Virus record (IMG/VR): IMGVR_UViG_3300044293_000677
Coordinates: 1 to 25,102 of that record
DNA: 25,102 bases
Source: a virus
Strand: one strand, 5' to 3'
Made by a program: the position numbers and the translations under genes. Position 1 is the stretch's first letter. Each line of letters begins with the position of its first letter. The notes beneath the pieces are model-generated. The model had not been told where the DNA came from and searched no databases. It worked only from the letters and a program-made list of their open reading frames with translations. Of this stretch, positions 1-9,287 are shown in pieces.

Positions 1-96
1 CCTACCCCTACACCTACACCTACACCTACACCTACACCTACACCCACTCCCATACTTAATAATAACTATATAGGATGGTATGTAATAAATGAATAG
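1..96 (+). CDS. C-terminal end of a protein with a Thr-Pro repeat (partial)
   Basis: Frame 1 is open from the first base and ends at TAG 94-96. It reads about eight Pro-Thr pairs and then a short tail ending in Ile-Asn-Glu. The hexamer CCTACA is repeated in bases 7-42. The stop overlaps the start of the next gene (ATG at 89) by 8 bases, so the two are probably co-transcribed and translationally coupled. The repeat is the same kind as the linker inside the next gene, so this is probably another virion-surface or fibre protein, but no domain is visible in this fragment. The gene begins upstream of the window. Confidence 0.7.
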   Translation, partial: PTPTPTPTPTPTPTPTPILNNNYIGWYVINE

Positions 97-3000
97 TAAA
101 CTTATTTTACCCACTATACCCTCTTTAGACTATATTCCTGATGAACTAGGAAGATACAAATTTTTAGTAACTTGTAGAAATGAAAATGATATTTTAGAAA
201 TTTTTAATATGCTTGTTACCCCAGGAGAAGGAGAAAGTTCATTAAAAGATAGTATAGTGTGTAGTGAATACAGATATGATGATGATTATAGCTGTGTATT
301 CCTGCTTACAAATCTACAGAAAGAAGAATTATCTAAAGACAGCAGAGTTATTCAGATAGAAAATTATCCTCCCAGCGAAGCTATAAAATGTTTGGTTCAA
401 AATCTTTCAGTTAATAGGATAGATTTTTCAAATAATGGTAATGAAGATAATTTTGCTTTATCAAGATGTATAGAGTTGACGGGAAGTAATACTAGCTATC
501 CAAATATATATAATTATACTCTTACAGGTTCAGGAGTAGACGTAGTAATAGTAGATACAGGTATAGTTTCTGATCATCCCGAATGGTTGAGCAGAGCTAC
601 CGGTCAATCTAGATTACAGCAAATAAACTGGACTAATTTCTACAGCGTAACATCTAACACGTCTCAAACAGTTACTGTAGAAGGTAATGTAATGTATTTA
701 AATTCTGTTTTAACCCCTACAGTATTATGTTGGAATAATAAGAGATTGAGAGATGGCTACAATACTACGGGCATAGGCAAACCTCTTGTTTACTCTTTTG
801 ACGTAAATGCATTGAATTCTCTGAATAAAATTTTTGTAATATCAGAATCAGTATATGGTTCTCCCTATACTTCTGTCTCAGGGTACATTAGTAATAATGC
901 TTCACAAACTGGAGTGATTAGTCTTACAGCTCAATATTTGAATGATAGCCCTATACCGACTACATTATATTATTTTCTCTCTACAATAGGTGGGACATAT
1001 ATTCCAGGATATGGTATAATTACTAACACTAATTATAATACACAAAATCTTCAGTTTTATAAAGATTTTGACGGCCACGGTACACATACTACAGGCACAG
1101 TTGCAGGCTCTTCTTTTGGATGGGCAAAAGAAGCTAATATTTACTTTATTACCGGTATAGATACACTAAATGGATTTAACATATCGGAAAATTGGGGATT
1201 AAATTTATTGTTAGAATGGCATAAATGGAAATTAACGCAACCCTCTATAAGTGCTAGACCTACAGTATCTAGTCATAGCTATAGAAGATTAGCAGCTGGG
1301 GGTATTAACTATTCCCCCGTCTTACGTGCTAATGTATATTATCCGCATAGTAATAGTATTAATAATGTAGTAAAAGAAATGGTACTTAATGGTGTACACT
1401 TTGTAAGATCGGCAGGAAATGAAAATATAGTATTAGTACCTTACGGACACTGGTTATATAATACCGGCTTTATTTATGGAAATAATTATAGCTATAGACC
1501 AGGAACACCGGGATGGCCAACAGATGAACCGCAGGGACCTATAATATTTGTAGGGGCAACTAGGGCCTGGACGGGGGTTAATGCGCTAGAAAAAAAGGCA
1601 TATTTTAGTAACAAGGGGCCTTTTATTACAATATATGCACCGGGTGAATATATACAAAGTTCTTGGAATACTCCTTCGTATGCTATTTATAGAGGTGGGG
1701 CATTAGGAAATTTTGGAACCAGAAAGATTAGTGGAACATCGATGTCGGGCCCTCAGGTTGCTGGAATGATAGCAACTATATTAGAGAAATATCCAAAAAT
1801 GACACCTCTTGAGATAAAAAATCTATTACAAGCTAATGCTATCTTAGGGTCTATAGAGGACGATAAAAACCTCTATTCCGGTTACACTTACTATGATTTG
1901 GCAAGTGGGGTTAATATGTTTTTATATCAATTTCCTGGAAAACAATATTTTTTCAGTGATAAAAGTTCCGGAAATATTAATCTTGGTACTTATAGCTATA
2001 AATTAAGCGGTTCTTTTCTTGGCGCTTCCTCACCTTTATCAGGAATATTACAAGAATATTCACATACTTTTTCTACTCTTAGTGCATCTCTATCAAGCTT
2101 TATATTATCTTCTCCCCCGCCATCAAATATTTTTAACGTAACACATGCTAATGGCAAATATATAATAAATGGGGTTGAAAACCCCACCTTAAATTTAACT
2201 AGAGGGGTTGAATATATTTTTAATCTCAATGCTCCCGGACATCCTTTTTGGATAAAGACAACTCAAACTCCAACAGACTCTGATCGATACGATACAGGGG
2301 TTATTAATAATGGTGCAGAAACAGGGCAGATTACGTTTACGGTACCTTGTGATGCCCCCTCACCCCTTTATTATAATTGTCAATATCATGAATCGATGAG
2401 AGGCGTTTTAAATATATCAGGTACATGTACTACACCTACACCTACACCTACACCTACACCTACACCTACACCTACACCTACACCTACACCTACACCTACA
2501 CCTACCCCCACTCCTACTCCTACTCCCACTCCCACTCCCACTCCTACTCCCACTCCTACCCCTACTCCCACTCCTACTCCTACCCCTACTCCTACTCCCA
2601 CTCCTACCCCATCAAATATTTTTAACGTAACACATGCTAATGGCAAATATATAATAAATGGGGTTGAAAACCCCACCTTAAATTTAACTAGAGAGGTTGA
2701 ATATACTTTTAATATTAATGCCCCCGGACATCCTTTTTGGATAAAGACAACTCAATCTACAACAGACTCTGATCAATACAATACAGGCGTTACTAATAAT
2801 GGTATACAAGACGGGCAGATTACGTTTACTGTACCTTGTGATGCCCCGGAACTCCTTTATTATAATTGTCAATATCATGAATCGATGAGAGGCGTTTTAA
2901 ATATAACAGGTACATGTACTACACCTACTACTGGGATCGCCCCTGTCAGAACCAATAATACCCCGGATAGTAATAAAAATATAGCGCTGTATAATAATCA

Positions 3001-4912
3001 GCCGTTAGACAGTTACTCCGACTGTATTATCTCTTTTGAGTATGCAAGGTATAACGTAAATGCATCTCCCACGGGTGGTTTTGCGGTAGTATTTTTTGAT
3101 AATATTATAGATATGCCTAGAGATGGTGGTCCAGGTCATTCACTAGGCTACACCCCATCCAGCATTGTCACGGATACTTGTAGACTAGACGGATATAGAG
3201 GATTGCAGGGCGCATTATTAGGTATAGGGTTTGATTCTCAAGGAAAATTTGCCCTAGAAACTGATATGGTTAATGGGATATCACTTAGTGCACTAAAGCC
3301 TCAACCAACAATAGCTGTAAGAGATAGTAATGCACAAAATTATAGATTATTATATAATTTATCAGATAACAAAACTTTGAATGATATACCCGGTTTGGAA
3401 AGCTTTACAATTGATCAATCATTATCTTCTAATCAAGAACCACAGTATAGAGCGGTTAGAATAATAACTGCAAAGCAGTTTGAAGAGATTACTGTGCAAT
3501 TAAAACAAAATTTAAGTGACGATAAATTTGTAAATGTTTTTCAGATTAATTTATTTGGCGTAAAGAGACGATCATTTAAAATAGCATTAACAAATACTAC
3601 AGATGATTCTACTACTAAATTTTTAGTTAAAAACTTTAATATTGCAGGATTTCCTGGAACTGTACAAACTGCTAATTTAATATCCTCATGTAGTCAGATA
3701 ATTGAACTAGAAAATTATTCGCCAGATAGTAAGCTTGGAATGGGACAAGAGTTTATTGCACTACCAGTAGGCTCTAAATTAAAAAATTATACTACTGATT
3801 TAAATCAATACAAACTTGAAAATACTGTATATACCGGTGGCGGTATCAAGATATTGGGACAAGACTCTAATATATTAGTTGCAAAACAGCCAGGTAATAA
3901 AGAAGTAATATTACTAGAATACCTCGGACAAAAACTAGCTAAGGTCGCTACTGTACCTACACCAGACTTAGCAGAACCATCAGCTGCAGATATATATGAT
4001 AATACATTAGTTATATGTACGCAAGCAAATCCTGACTTAGGTACACCTGGCGGGATTTTTATATATACCTCTGTTGACTATAGTACAAATCCTTCTTTAA
4101 TTGGTTCGTGGAATTTGTATCAAACTATATTACCTAGATTTGTACTTTCCGGCGAAGGTCTAGGAATTAGCGTAGAAGTTAATGATGAAAATTTAATAAT
4201 CGGCAATTCTAACCAATATGTACATGCATTTCAAAAGAACACTTCTAATATTTGGGATTATCACAGTACTATTTTTTCGCCAATATCAGGAACTTCAAGA
4301 TTTGGCTATACATTAAGTCTAGATGGTAGAGATCTAGTTGTTGGTGCACCTTATGCCATGAAGTCATCATTTCAAAATTTGGGCCAAGGAGAAGTATATC
4401 ATTACTATCTTTCCAGACAAACAAATAAATGGAATTTAATTATGCCTTTGGGTGAATATTATGCTATTAATAGCATTGCAGGTAATTTTGGTACTTCAGT
4501 GAAATTATCCAATAATACGTGTGTCGTTGGTTCACCTTGTGAGGCTTATCTCCTAGATGGTAATGCGTATGAAACACCTAATGTTGGTAGGGTGTATGTA
4601 TTCAATAAAACAACCGGGGGAATATTTACTCAAGGTACAGTATTATCACCTGGTCCCGGTTCAGTAGAAAAATACATGTTTTATGGTCAATCAGTTAATA
4701 TATATGAAAAGTATATATCTGTAGTTGCACCTTACACAAATAAATTTACCAAATCATATTTGTTTGTATATGATATGGATTGCTTATTTAATTCACCTCC
4801 AGCACATCAGGCAATACCAGATTGTGCCATTGGTATAATTGACAGTAGTGGATATGTAATAGATCTAGAAAACTTCACGTACATGCTTAACTTAAGTTGC
4901 TTACTATCATGA
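89..4912 (+). CDS. Subtilisin-like (S8) protease fused to two cupredoxin-like domains, a lectin-like domain and an FG-GAP-like propeller; virion/tail protein
   Basis: This 1607-residue mosaic has no signal peptide. Residues about 20-95 resemble an inhibitor-I9-type subtilase propeptide. The S8 catalytic domain follows with all key residues: Asp156 in VDTG, His330 in DGHGTH, oxyanion Asn444 in AGN and Ser551 in GTSMSGP. About 170 residues separate Asp and His, far more than usual, so an extra domain is inserted there. Residues about 679-780 and 842-943 are two near-identical cupredoxin-like domains (candidate copper ligands H718, C764, H767, M770 and H881, C927, H930, M933), joined by a Thr-Pro linker at about 782-841. 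Residues about 960-1190 look like a legume-lectin-type sandwich, and about 1240-1600 contain FG-GAP-like repeats such as DLVVGAP. I infer a fibre or baseplate-associated adhesin with depolymerase or self-processing activity. The stop overlaps the next ATG (ATGA). Confidence 0.9.
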   Translation: MNSKLILPTIPSLDYIPDELGRYKFLVTCRNENDILEIFNMLVTPGEGESSLKDSIVCSEYRYDDDYSCVFLLTNLQKEELSKDSRVIQIENYPPSEAIKCLVQNLSVNRIDFSNNGNEDNFALSRCIELTGSNTSYPNIYNYTLTGSGVDVVIVDTGIVSDHPEWLSRATGQSRLQQINWTNFYSVTSNTSQTVTVEGNVMYLNSVLTPTVLCWNNKRLRDGYNTTGIGKPLVYSFDVNALNSLNKIFVISESVYGSPYTSVSGYISNNASQTGVISLTAQYLNDSPIPTTLYYFLSTIGGTYIPGYGIITNTNYNTQNLQFYKDFDGHGTHTTGTVAGSSFGWAKEANIYFITGIDTLNGFNISENWGLNLLLEWHKWKLTQPSISARPTVSSHSYRRLAAGGINYSPVLRANVYYPHSNSINNVVKEMVLNGVHFVRSAGNENIVLVPYGHWLYNTGFIYGNNYSYRPGTPGWPTDEPQGPIIFVGATRAWTGVNALEKKAYFSNKGPFITIYAPGEYIQSSWNTPSYAIYRGGALGNFGTRKISGTSMSGPQVAGMIATILEKYPKMTPLEIKNLLQANAILGSIEDDKNLYSGYTYYDLASGVNMFLYQFPGKQYFFSDKSSGNINLGTYSYKLSGSFLGASSPLSGILQEYSHTFSTLSASLSSFILSSPPPSNIFNVTHANGKYIINGVENPTLNLTRGVEYIFNLNAPGHPFWIKTTQTPTDSDRYDTGVINNGAETGQITFTVPCDAPSPLYYNCQYHESMRGVLNISGTCTTPTPTPTPTPTPTPTPTPTPTPTPTPTPTPTPTPTPTPTPTPTPTPTPTPTPTPTPTPTPSNIFNVTHANGKYIINGVENPTLNLTREVEYTFNINAPGHPFWIKTTQSTTDSDQYNTGVTNNGIQDGQITFTVPCDAPELLYYNCQYHESMRGVLNITGTCTTPTTGIAPVRTNNTPDSNKNIALYNNQPLDSYSDCIISFEYARYNVNASPTGGFAVVFFDNIIDMPRDGGPGHSLGYTPSSIVTDTCRLDGYRGLQGALLGIGFDSQGKFALETDMVNGISLSALKPQPTIAVRDSNAQNYRLLYNLSDNKTLNDIPGLESFTIDQSLSSNQEPQYRAVRIITAKQFEEITVQLKQNLSDDKFVNVFQINLFGVKRRSFKIALTNTTDDSTTKFLVKNFNIAGFPGTVQTANLISSCSQIIELENYSPDSKLGMGQEFIALPVGSKLKNYTTDLNQYKLENTVYTGGGIKILGQDSNILVAKQPGNKEVILLEYLGQKLAKVATVPTPDLAEPSAADIYDNTLVICTQANPDLGTPGGIFIYTSVDYSTNPSLIGSWNLYQTILPRFVLSGEGLGISVEVNDENLIIGNSNQYVHAFQKNTSNIWDYHSTIFSPISGTSRFGYTLSLDGRDLVVGAPYAMKSSFQNLGQGEVYHYYLSRQTNKWNLIMPLGEYYAINSIAGNFGTSVKLSNNTCVVGSPCEAYLLDGNAYETPNVGRVYVFNKTTGGIFTQGTVLSPGPGSVEKYMFYGQSVNIYEKYISVVAPYTNKFTKSYLFVYDMDCLFNSPPAHQAIPDCAIGIIDSSGYVIDLENFTYMLNLSCLLS
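2120..2427 (+). repeat. Direct repeat, copy 1 (encodes cupredoxin-like domain 1)
   Basis: This stretch recurs 489 bases downstream at 2609-2916. The first 85 bases of the two copies are identical. Over the roughly 100 encoded residues I count about 14 substitutions, and every candidate copper ligand is kept. Each copy contains the inverted repeat GGGGTT-GAA-AACCCC (2171-2185 here). Confidence 0.9.
2429..2611 (+). repeat. Hexanucleotide repeat encoding a Thr-Pro linker
   Basis: About 30 Thr-Pro pairs are encoded. The 5' part is nearly perfect CCTACA repeats; the 3' part drifts to other Pro and Thr codons (CCC/CCT with ACT/ACC). Because the unit is 6 bases, gain or loss of units keeps the frame and only changes linker length. 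A similar tract ends the preceding gene (bases 1-50). Such Thr-Pro runs are typical extended, protease-resistant spacers between adhesin domains. Confidence 0.95.
2609..2916 (+). repeat. Direct repeat, copy 2 (encodes cupredoxin-like domain 2)
   Basis: Second copy of 2120-2427, directly after the Thr-Pro tract. The GGGGTT-GAA-AACCCC inverted repeat is at 2660-2674. The encoded domain keeps His881, Cys927, His930 and Met933. Confidence 0.9.
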
Positions 4913-5871
4913 ACAATATAAAAGACATATTTTTAACATCTACAAGTTTATCTAGCTTAGATTACTGTGACTTTTTAGATCATTATATTTTTAGTGATCC
5001 ATTGAGCGGGGTTAATATTTTCTACCCTCTAACTGCTTTTGGTGGCCCCTTTACAGGTGAAGTAAGTTTTACTAGTGTAACTTCTGGCGGTCCGTTAGAA
5101 GATATTTGCTTTCAAGATTATTGCTTTAGATCAACTATTATTGATCCAATAAAAATTTATTGTGTAACAACTGTTAACTACAAACTAAGCGGTTTAGATG
5201 AATCGGACGGAAAAGTTATAAAGATTATATACGATTTTGGAGATAATAGTGAAGTAAGGGAAATTTCTTTTGCGAGAAATAATAATACAGACATTTCTCC
5301 TAAAGACATAACAGTGAGCAAGACATATTACCCAACAGATAAATTAGCTACAACATATCTACCATCTATTAGTGTTATTAGGAGTGATTGCTGCATCAAT
5401 ACCTATAGATTGACGCTTAGTACCTTCAAGTGTAGTATCTTGGAAATTTATGAAGACGTTGTTTTACATAATGCACAGCAGACAAAGGGATTTGATATAG
5501 TAATGACTATGGAAAGACTTAATTCGCGACAACTGTTTAATAATGCGCTCAATATTAATGATCTAGAGTTTGCAATTCCTACCCTATCTTCATTACCATA
5601 TTTGGTTGAACCGGTACCACCGTCAAAGAATAAACCCAATCCGGGCCCTGTTGATCCAAAGCAGCCCTCACAACCCATAGATCAGAACCCTGTCATTGCG
5701 CCTGAGCCAGGTTATTATTATACCGAGGGCGACGGTATTGATATGTCCCCGAATTACTTCAGGATAGTTCCTTCAGAAGACATAGAAACAGTTGATACCT
5801 CTGGCATTACTATAAGTGGTGATGGACCACCTTATATGCCAGGAGAAGGCGTAGATATTCGGTATACTTAA
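4909..5871 (+). CDS. Virion structural protein with PKD-like segment and shared Gly-rich C-terminus
   Basis: I place the start at ATG 4909, which overlaps the previous stop as ATGA; an in-frame TTG at 4897 is less likely. The 320-residue product has no signal peptide. Residues about 100-115 read IIYDFGDNS, the core of a PKD/Ig-like fold. A Cys-rich middle follows (a CC pair and several single Cys), then a Pro-rich spacer at about 235-265. The last 50 residues carry a module (YYY-x-EGDGI-x4-PN ... GITI ... PPY-x2-GEGV-x-I) that also ends two other proteins in this window, coded at 9287-11119 and 11879-14014. Its position between fibre-like genes suggests a tail or baseplate accessory protein. 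I do not recognise the whole protein, so the exact role is unknown. Confidence 0.8.
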   Translation: MNNIKDIFLTSTSLSSLDYCDFLDHYIFSDPLSGVNIFYPLTAFGGPFTGEVSFTSVTSGGPLEDICFQDYCFRSTIIDPIKIYCVTTVNYKLSGLDESDGKVIKIIYDFGDNSEVREISFARNNNTDISPKDITVSKTYYPTDKLATTYLPSISVIRSDCCINTYRLTLSTFKCSILEIYEDVVLHNAQQTKGFDIVMTMERLNSRQLFNNALNINDLEFAIPTLSSLPYLVEPVPPSKNKPNPGPVDPKQPSQPIDQNPVIAPEPGYYYTEGDGIDMSPNYFRIVPSEDIETVDTSGITISGDGPPYMPGEGVDIRYT

Positions 5872-5877
5872 TCCCGG

Positions 5878-5885
5878 ATAAATAT
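5878..5885 (+). promoter_or_regulatory. ATAAATAT motif 3 bases before a start codon (possible T4-type late promoter)
   Basis: The 17-base gap before the gene at 5889 holds GATAAATA, 7 of 8 matches to the T4 late-promoter core TATAAATA. The same octamer ATAAATAT stands at the same distance before gp21 (15468-15475). If it is a promoter, transcription would start at or very near the ATG. It could instead be only an AT-rich initiation region. Confidence 0.3.
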
Positions 5886-5888
5886 AAT

Positions 5889-8800
5889 ATGCTATCTAGC
5901 TTTCTAACATCAAAAAATTACAAAAGCCTTAGTGCTAGCTATCTCTATGATGATCAATTAGATTTTCTTAATTATGAAGTTTCGGTCGAAGGTAATCTTA
6001 ATATATTTCTGTCGCCAATTTTCCTGGAAACAAATGATTTTGCAAATAATAATTATAGCTTTTTACATCTAACTAAGCCGTTAAATTTAGCTAATATAAC
6101 AGACTTTAAGACTCCTGAAATATTGAATAAAATTATTTTCTGTACAGTAAGAAATAATTTAGGTAATTATCTTTATTTTACAGATAAAGGTGATGACTTT
6201 ATTACACAAACTATTATATATGATCAGTTAATTAATGGCACCGTTTCCGGGATAAACGATAGTTATTTTTTCGATTTAGATGTAACTGATTCATATACTG
6301 CTAATTTAGGTCATTTATATAATAATGTTCAGTTTTATTTAGCATACAACCCTGCTAATTATAATTTAAACTTTGTTGTTGCAAGCGCGTTTAATGCAAC
6401 CACAGAGCAGACCAAAGATTTTGTTTATGCATTTGATGAAAATACAAACGTTTTGACACTACAGACAATAATTAGAGGTATTACTTATTATGTTATATAT
6501 GATAATACAACTTCTAGATTAGTATTAACAGCGGCAAGCGGCTTTAGATTCAATAGACCAGAAAGATTTTTTAATATTGATAGGTTCAGTTCCCCTGCAG
6601 CTTTAGAGGTAACTAATGATTGGGGTACTTATGAAACTACATATAATCAAAACAATTTAAATATTAACGTTGCAGATAGTTTTTTTGGTATTGATAATAA
6701 CTTTTTAGTACATACAGAATATAATAATCTAGAAGGTTCTACGTTAAAAACAAATATTCTTACTTTAAAGAACCAGCTTAATATTAAAAATCTTCAAGGT
6801 CGCGGAAATGTTTTTTTTCAAGAAATACCAGTAAATTATAGAAATTATAACACTATTTTTTCTGGAAGAAGACAGGAGCAAGGATATGAAAAGCTTCACT
6901 TACAATATGATTGCTACTCTACTCCATACACTTTTGAGCAAAGCAAAACTACATGGTTTCATACACCGCAAAACATGTACCCTTATAAAAGATTAAATAT
7001 TAAAACCTCAAAGCTAGTTGAATCAGGGGCTGTTGCCGGTAATCATCCATTAAAGAGTGATAAAGTATTTAAAAAATTAGGAAACTATCGTTCAACTAGC
7101 AATCAAGGCAATGCAACTAGTGAACAAACAGGTCAGTGGTTTTGCTCTTGGCTTTCCGGTGGTAATACTAAAGATGTTAGACCGGTGTGGGTAGATAGGT
7201 ACTTTAATCCAACTCGAAATACAATGTTCGAGGCTTTAAGTGCATCTGATGGTAATGTTACTTATATACCTTCTTTTGACTGCTATAATTTAAAGTCTGG
7301 TATAGTCGATACACCATCTAGTCTTACTTTTGAGCCTGGCTGCTGGTATGCTTACAGTAGAATAGGTAAAACCGATGCAATTAATTATATAAAAACTCTT
7401 AAACCGACTTTGCAGCAAAAAAATCTCACTGGTTATAATTCAAGTAAAGAGTCGCCACTAGATCCTTTAATTAGTGAAAACTTAACAACATATTCTCTTG
7501 ATGGTCAAAATTATGGCTACATAGATATTGATAATATCAAGCTTAATAATAATACGTTTACAATATGCTTTTGGGCTAACTCACAAGATTGGAGTCGACC
7601 CATGGGATATGAAATTGCTGGTAATTATAATGATTACGGATTAGGTATTTTTAATCATTTTCAGGTTACACCATTTTTAAATTATACAAAAAACGGCTCT
7701 ATATTATTTTATAATACTGATATAGATCTTATTGATACATTTAATAGTGCGTTATCTACTTTTGGTAGCGCAGAATTTGTATTGCGTAGAGATGCACTTA
7801 ATACCTTTCATGTAATTACTGATAAAATGCAATTGGTTGAGTACGATATTCGCGAAATTATAGTCGATGCTACAGATGCTTTGTCTGCAAATAAAAATGA
7901 CGTCAGTATTATATATGCATCCAATGATGAAGCTCGTGGCTATGTATTATATTCGGATAAAAGTCTTAGAGCAGTAGATTTAGTTTCTAATTTACTATAT
8001 CCTATCTCAGCTAATATAGTAATAGGTAAACGCAGCGATGCTAAAGAAGTAGTTAGATCATTAGATGGTAAAATTGTAATACATGATGGGAAGTACAGTA
8101 TGGCGCGTGGAGAAGGGGTATATTTCTTAAGCGGGGGAATAGTTTGTAACTATAATACCAATACTAGCACTTTGTGTAATGTTATTGGAAGTAAAGGTGC
8201 ATATACCTTTTTTAATATTGACAAATATAATAATCTATGGGTAGGGGATGATGAATTTATTGCAAAATTTAATGCGCATCAAGAATTAGTCTTTACCACT
8301 AGTCTAACTGCTACATCTTCATTTTCTTTAAAACCGGTGGATATAAAAAATCTCACGTTTATAGAAACTTTTTATAACGGCAGCCTGAATGAAACTGTTT
8401 TGGTGACTGCAAGCGGGTCTGATACTAGAAATGCAATTATTTTTAAATTAGATTATGATGGTAGTATATTAGAAACATTTAAAATTGACACTTCAGGTAA
8501 TTTAAATCTTAACATTGAGCCGACTAACCATATCTTTAATCAATCTTATTTGAGATATCGCTACGGTGACGGTACGTTTACCTTTAAAACCAGACTTTAT
8601 AATCAATTTAATAATGAAGATATCGAAATACCATCTATAACGGTAAATTCAAATGATCTAGATGCTGGTTATCATCATTTTGCAATAATACTAAACCCCC
8701 CTCAAGGCTACATGAAACTTTATCTAGATGGTGAACTTTATGATACTATAAATTTTGAACAAGCAAAATATAATTATATACCACTAGTTGTAAACAGGCT

Positions 8801-9287
8801 ATTTGTAGGAGCAACACCGTTTTATAACGGTATATTGTTAAGTAAGTTGTTAGATAAGGAAAAAGACTTTAAAACTAGCTATTTTGTAAAAGATTTAGAG
8901 GTTGAAAATATATATATCTATTCAACAGAATTGGATTATTTTGACATTGGTATGCATTATAAAGAAAAAATATATCCAAACAATTTGATTTTTGATATGC
9001 CCTCTGGCCGTAGAAATTTTATGGATGTTGTAACAAGGTACTTTAAACACAAGGTTCCTGGTGCTAAGAGTACTCTATATAATGTCTATATAAATGATAA
9101 TATACTTGATGATACATGTAGGAGTAGATTAGGGGTGGCCATTATAAACAAACTTAAAGAGCTGACACCAGCATATTCCAAACTAAACTCCTTAAATTGG
9201 GTGACTACCTTGCCAAGTCAAAGTGCGGATTATTTACAACCATATTTCCCGGGTAATACACTAACTAATGCGGGACAAAGGTCATAA
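5889..9287 (+). CDS. Large virion/tail-fibre protein with LamG-like domain interrupted by propeller-like repeats
   Basis: The product has 1132 residues and starts at ATG after a 17-base gap. Residues 1-470 show no family I can name. Residues about 535-600 look like the first half of a LamG/concanavalin-type sandwich (YSLDGQNYGYIDI, FTICFWANSQDW). The second half returns only at about 895-990 (YHHFAIILNPP, MKLYLDGELYDTI). Between them lie about 300 residues of short strands ending in Val, Asp and Asn-rich turns (for example YVLYSDKSLRAVDLVSN and NLWVGDDEFIAKFNAHQ), resembling beta-propeller blades. The C-terminus (about 1000-1132) is more helical. LamG domains bind glycans, so I infer a receptor-binding fibre or baseplate decoration. 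The stop overlaps the next start (TAATG). Confidence 0.8.
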   Translation: MLSSFLTSKNYKSLSASYLYDDQLDFLNYEVSVEGNLNIFLSPIFLETNDFANNNYSFLHLTKPLNLANITDFKTPEILNKIIFCTVRNNLGNYLYFTDKGDDFITQTIIYDQLINGTVSGINDSYFFDLDVTDSYTANLGHLYNNVQFYLAYNPANYNLNFVVASAFNATTEQTKDFVYAFDENTNVLTLQTIIRGITYYVIYDNTTSRLVLTAASGFRFNRPERFFNIDRFSSPAALEVTNDWGTYETTYNQNNLNINVADSFFGIDNNFLVHTEYNNLEGSTLKTNILTLKNQLNIKNLQGRGNVFFQEIPVNYRNYNTIFSGRRQEQGYEKLHLQYDCYSTPYTFEQSKTTWFHTPQNMYPYKRLNIKTSKLVESGAVAGNHPLKSDKVFKKLGNYRSTSNQGNATSEQTGQWFCSWLSGGNTKDVRPVWVDRYFNPTRNTMFEALSASDGNVTYIPSFDCYNLKSGIVDTPSSLTFEPGCWYAYSRIGKTDAINYIKTLKPTLQQKNLTGYNSSKESPLDPLISENLTTYSLDGQNYGYIDIDNIKLNNNTFTICFWANSQDWSRPMGYEIAGNYNDYGLGIFNHFQVTPFLNYTKNGSILFYNTDIDLIDTFNSALSTFGSAEFVLRRDALNTFHVITDKMQLVEYDIREIIVDATDALSANKNDVSIIYASNDEARGYVLYSDKSLRAVDLVSNLLYPISANIVIGKRSDAKEVVRSLDGKIVIHDGKYSMARGEGVYFLSGGIVCNYNTNTSTLCNVIGSKGAYTFFNIDKYNNLWVGDDEFIAKFNAHQELVFTTSLTATSSFSLKPVDIKNLTFIETFYNGSLNETVLVTASGSDTRNAIIFKLDYDGSILETFKIDTSGNLNLNIEPTNHIFNQSYLRYRYGDGTFTFKTRLYNQFNNEDIEIPSITVNSNDLDAGYHHFAIILNPPQGYMKLYLDGELYDTINFEQAKYNYIPLVVNRLFVGATPFYNGILLSKLLDKEKDFKTSYFVKDLEVENIYIYSTELDYFDIGMHYKEKIYPNNLIFDMPSGRRNFMDVVTRYFKHKVPGAKSTLYNVYINDNILDDTCRSRLGVAIINKLKELTPAYSKLNSLNWVTTLPSQSADYLQPYFPGNTLTNAGQRS

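Noticed and set aside
2429-2611. Repeat tract as CRISPR array or telomere-like element
   Set aside because: Units are 6 bases with no spacers, and the tract is in frame within a coding region as a Thr-Pro linker.
2386-2676. Minus-strand open frame coding a long Val-Gly repeat
   Set aside because: It is the complement of the Thr-Pro hexamer tract inside a clear plus-strand gene; repeats without stop codons stay open in several frames.
4897-4908. TTG at 4897 as start of the PKD-like gene
   Set aside because: ATG 4909 gives the ATGA overlap used throughout this operon; TTG would add only four residues.
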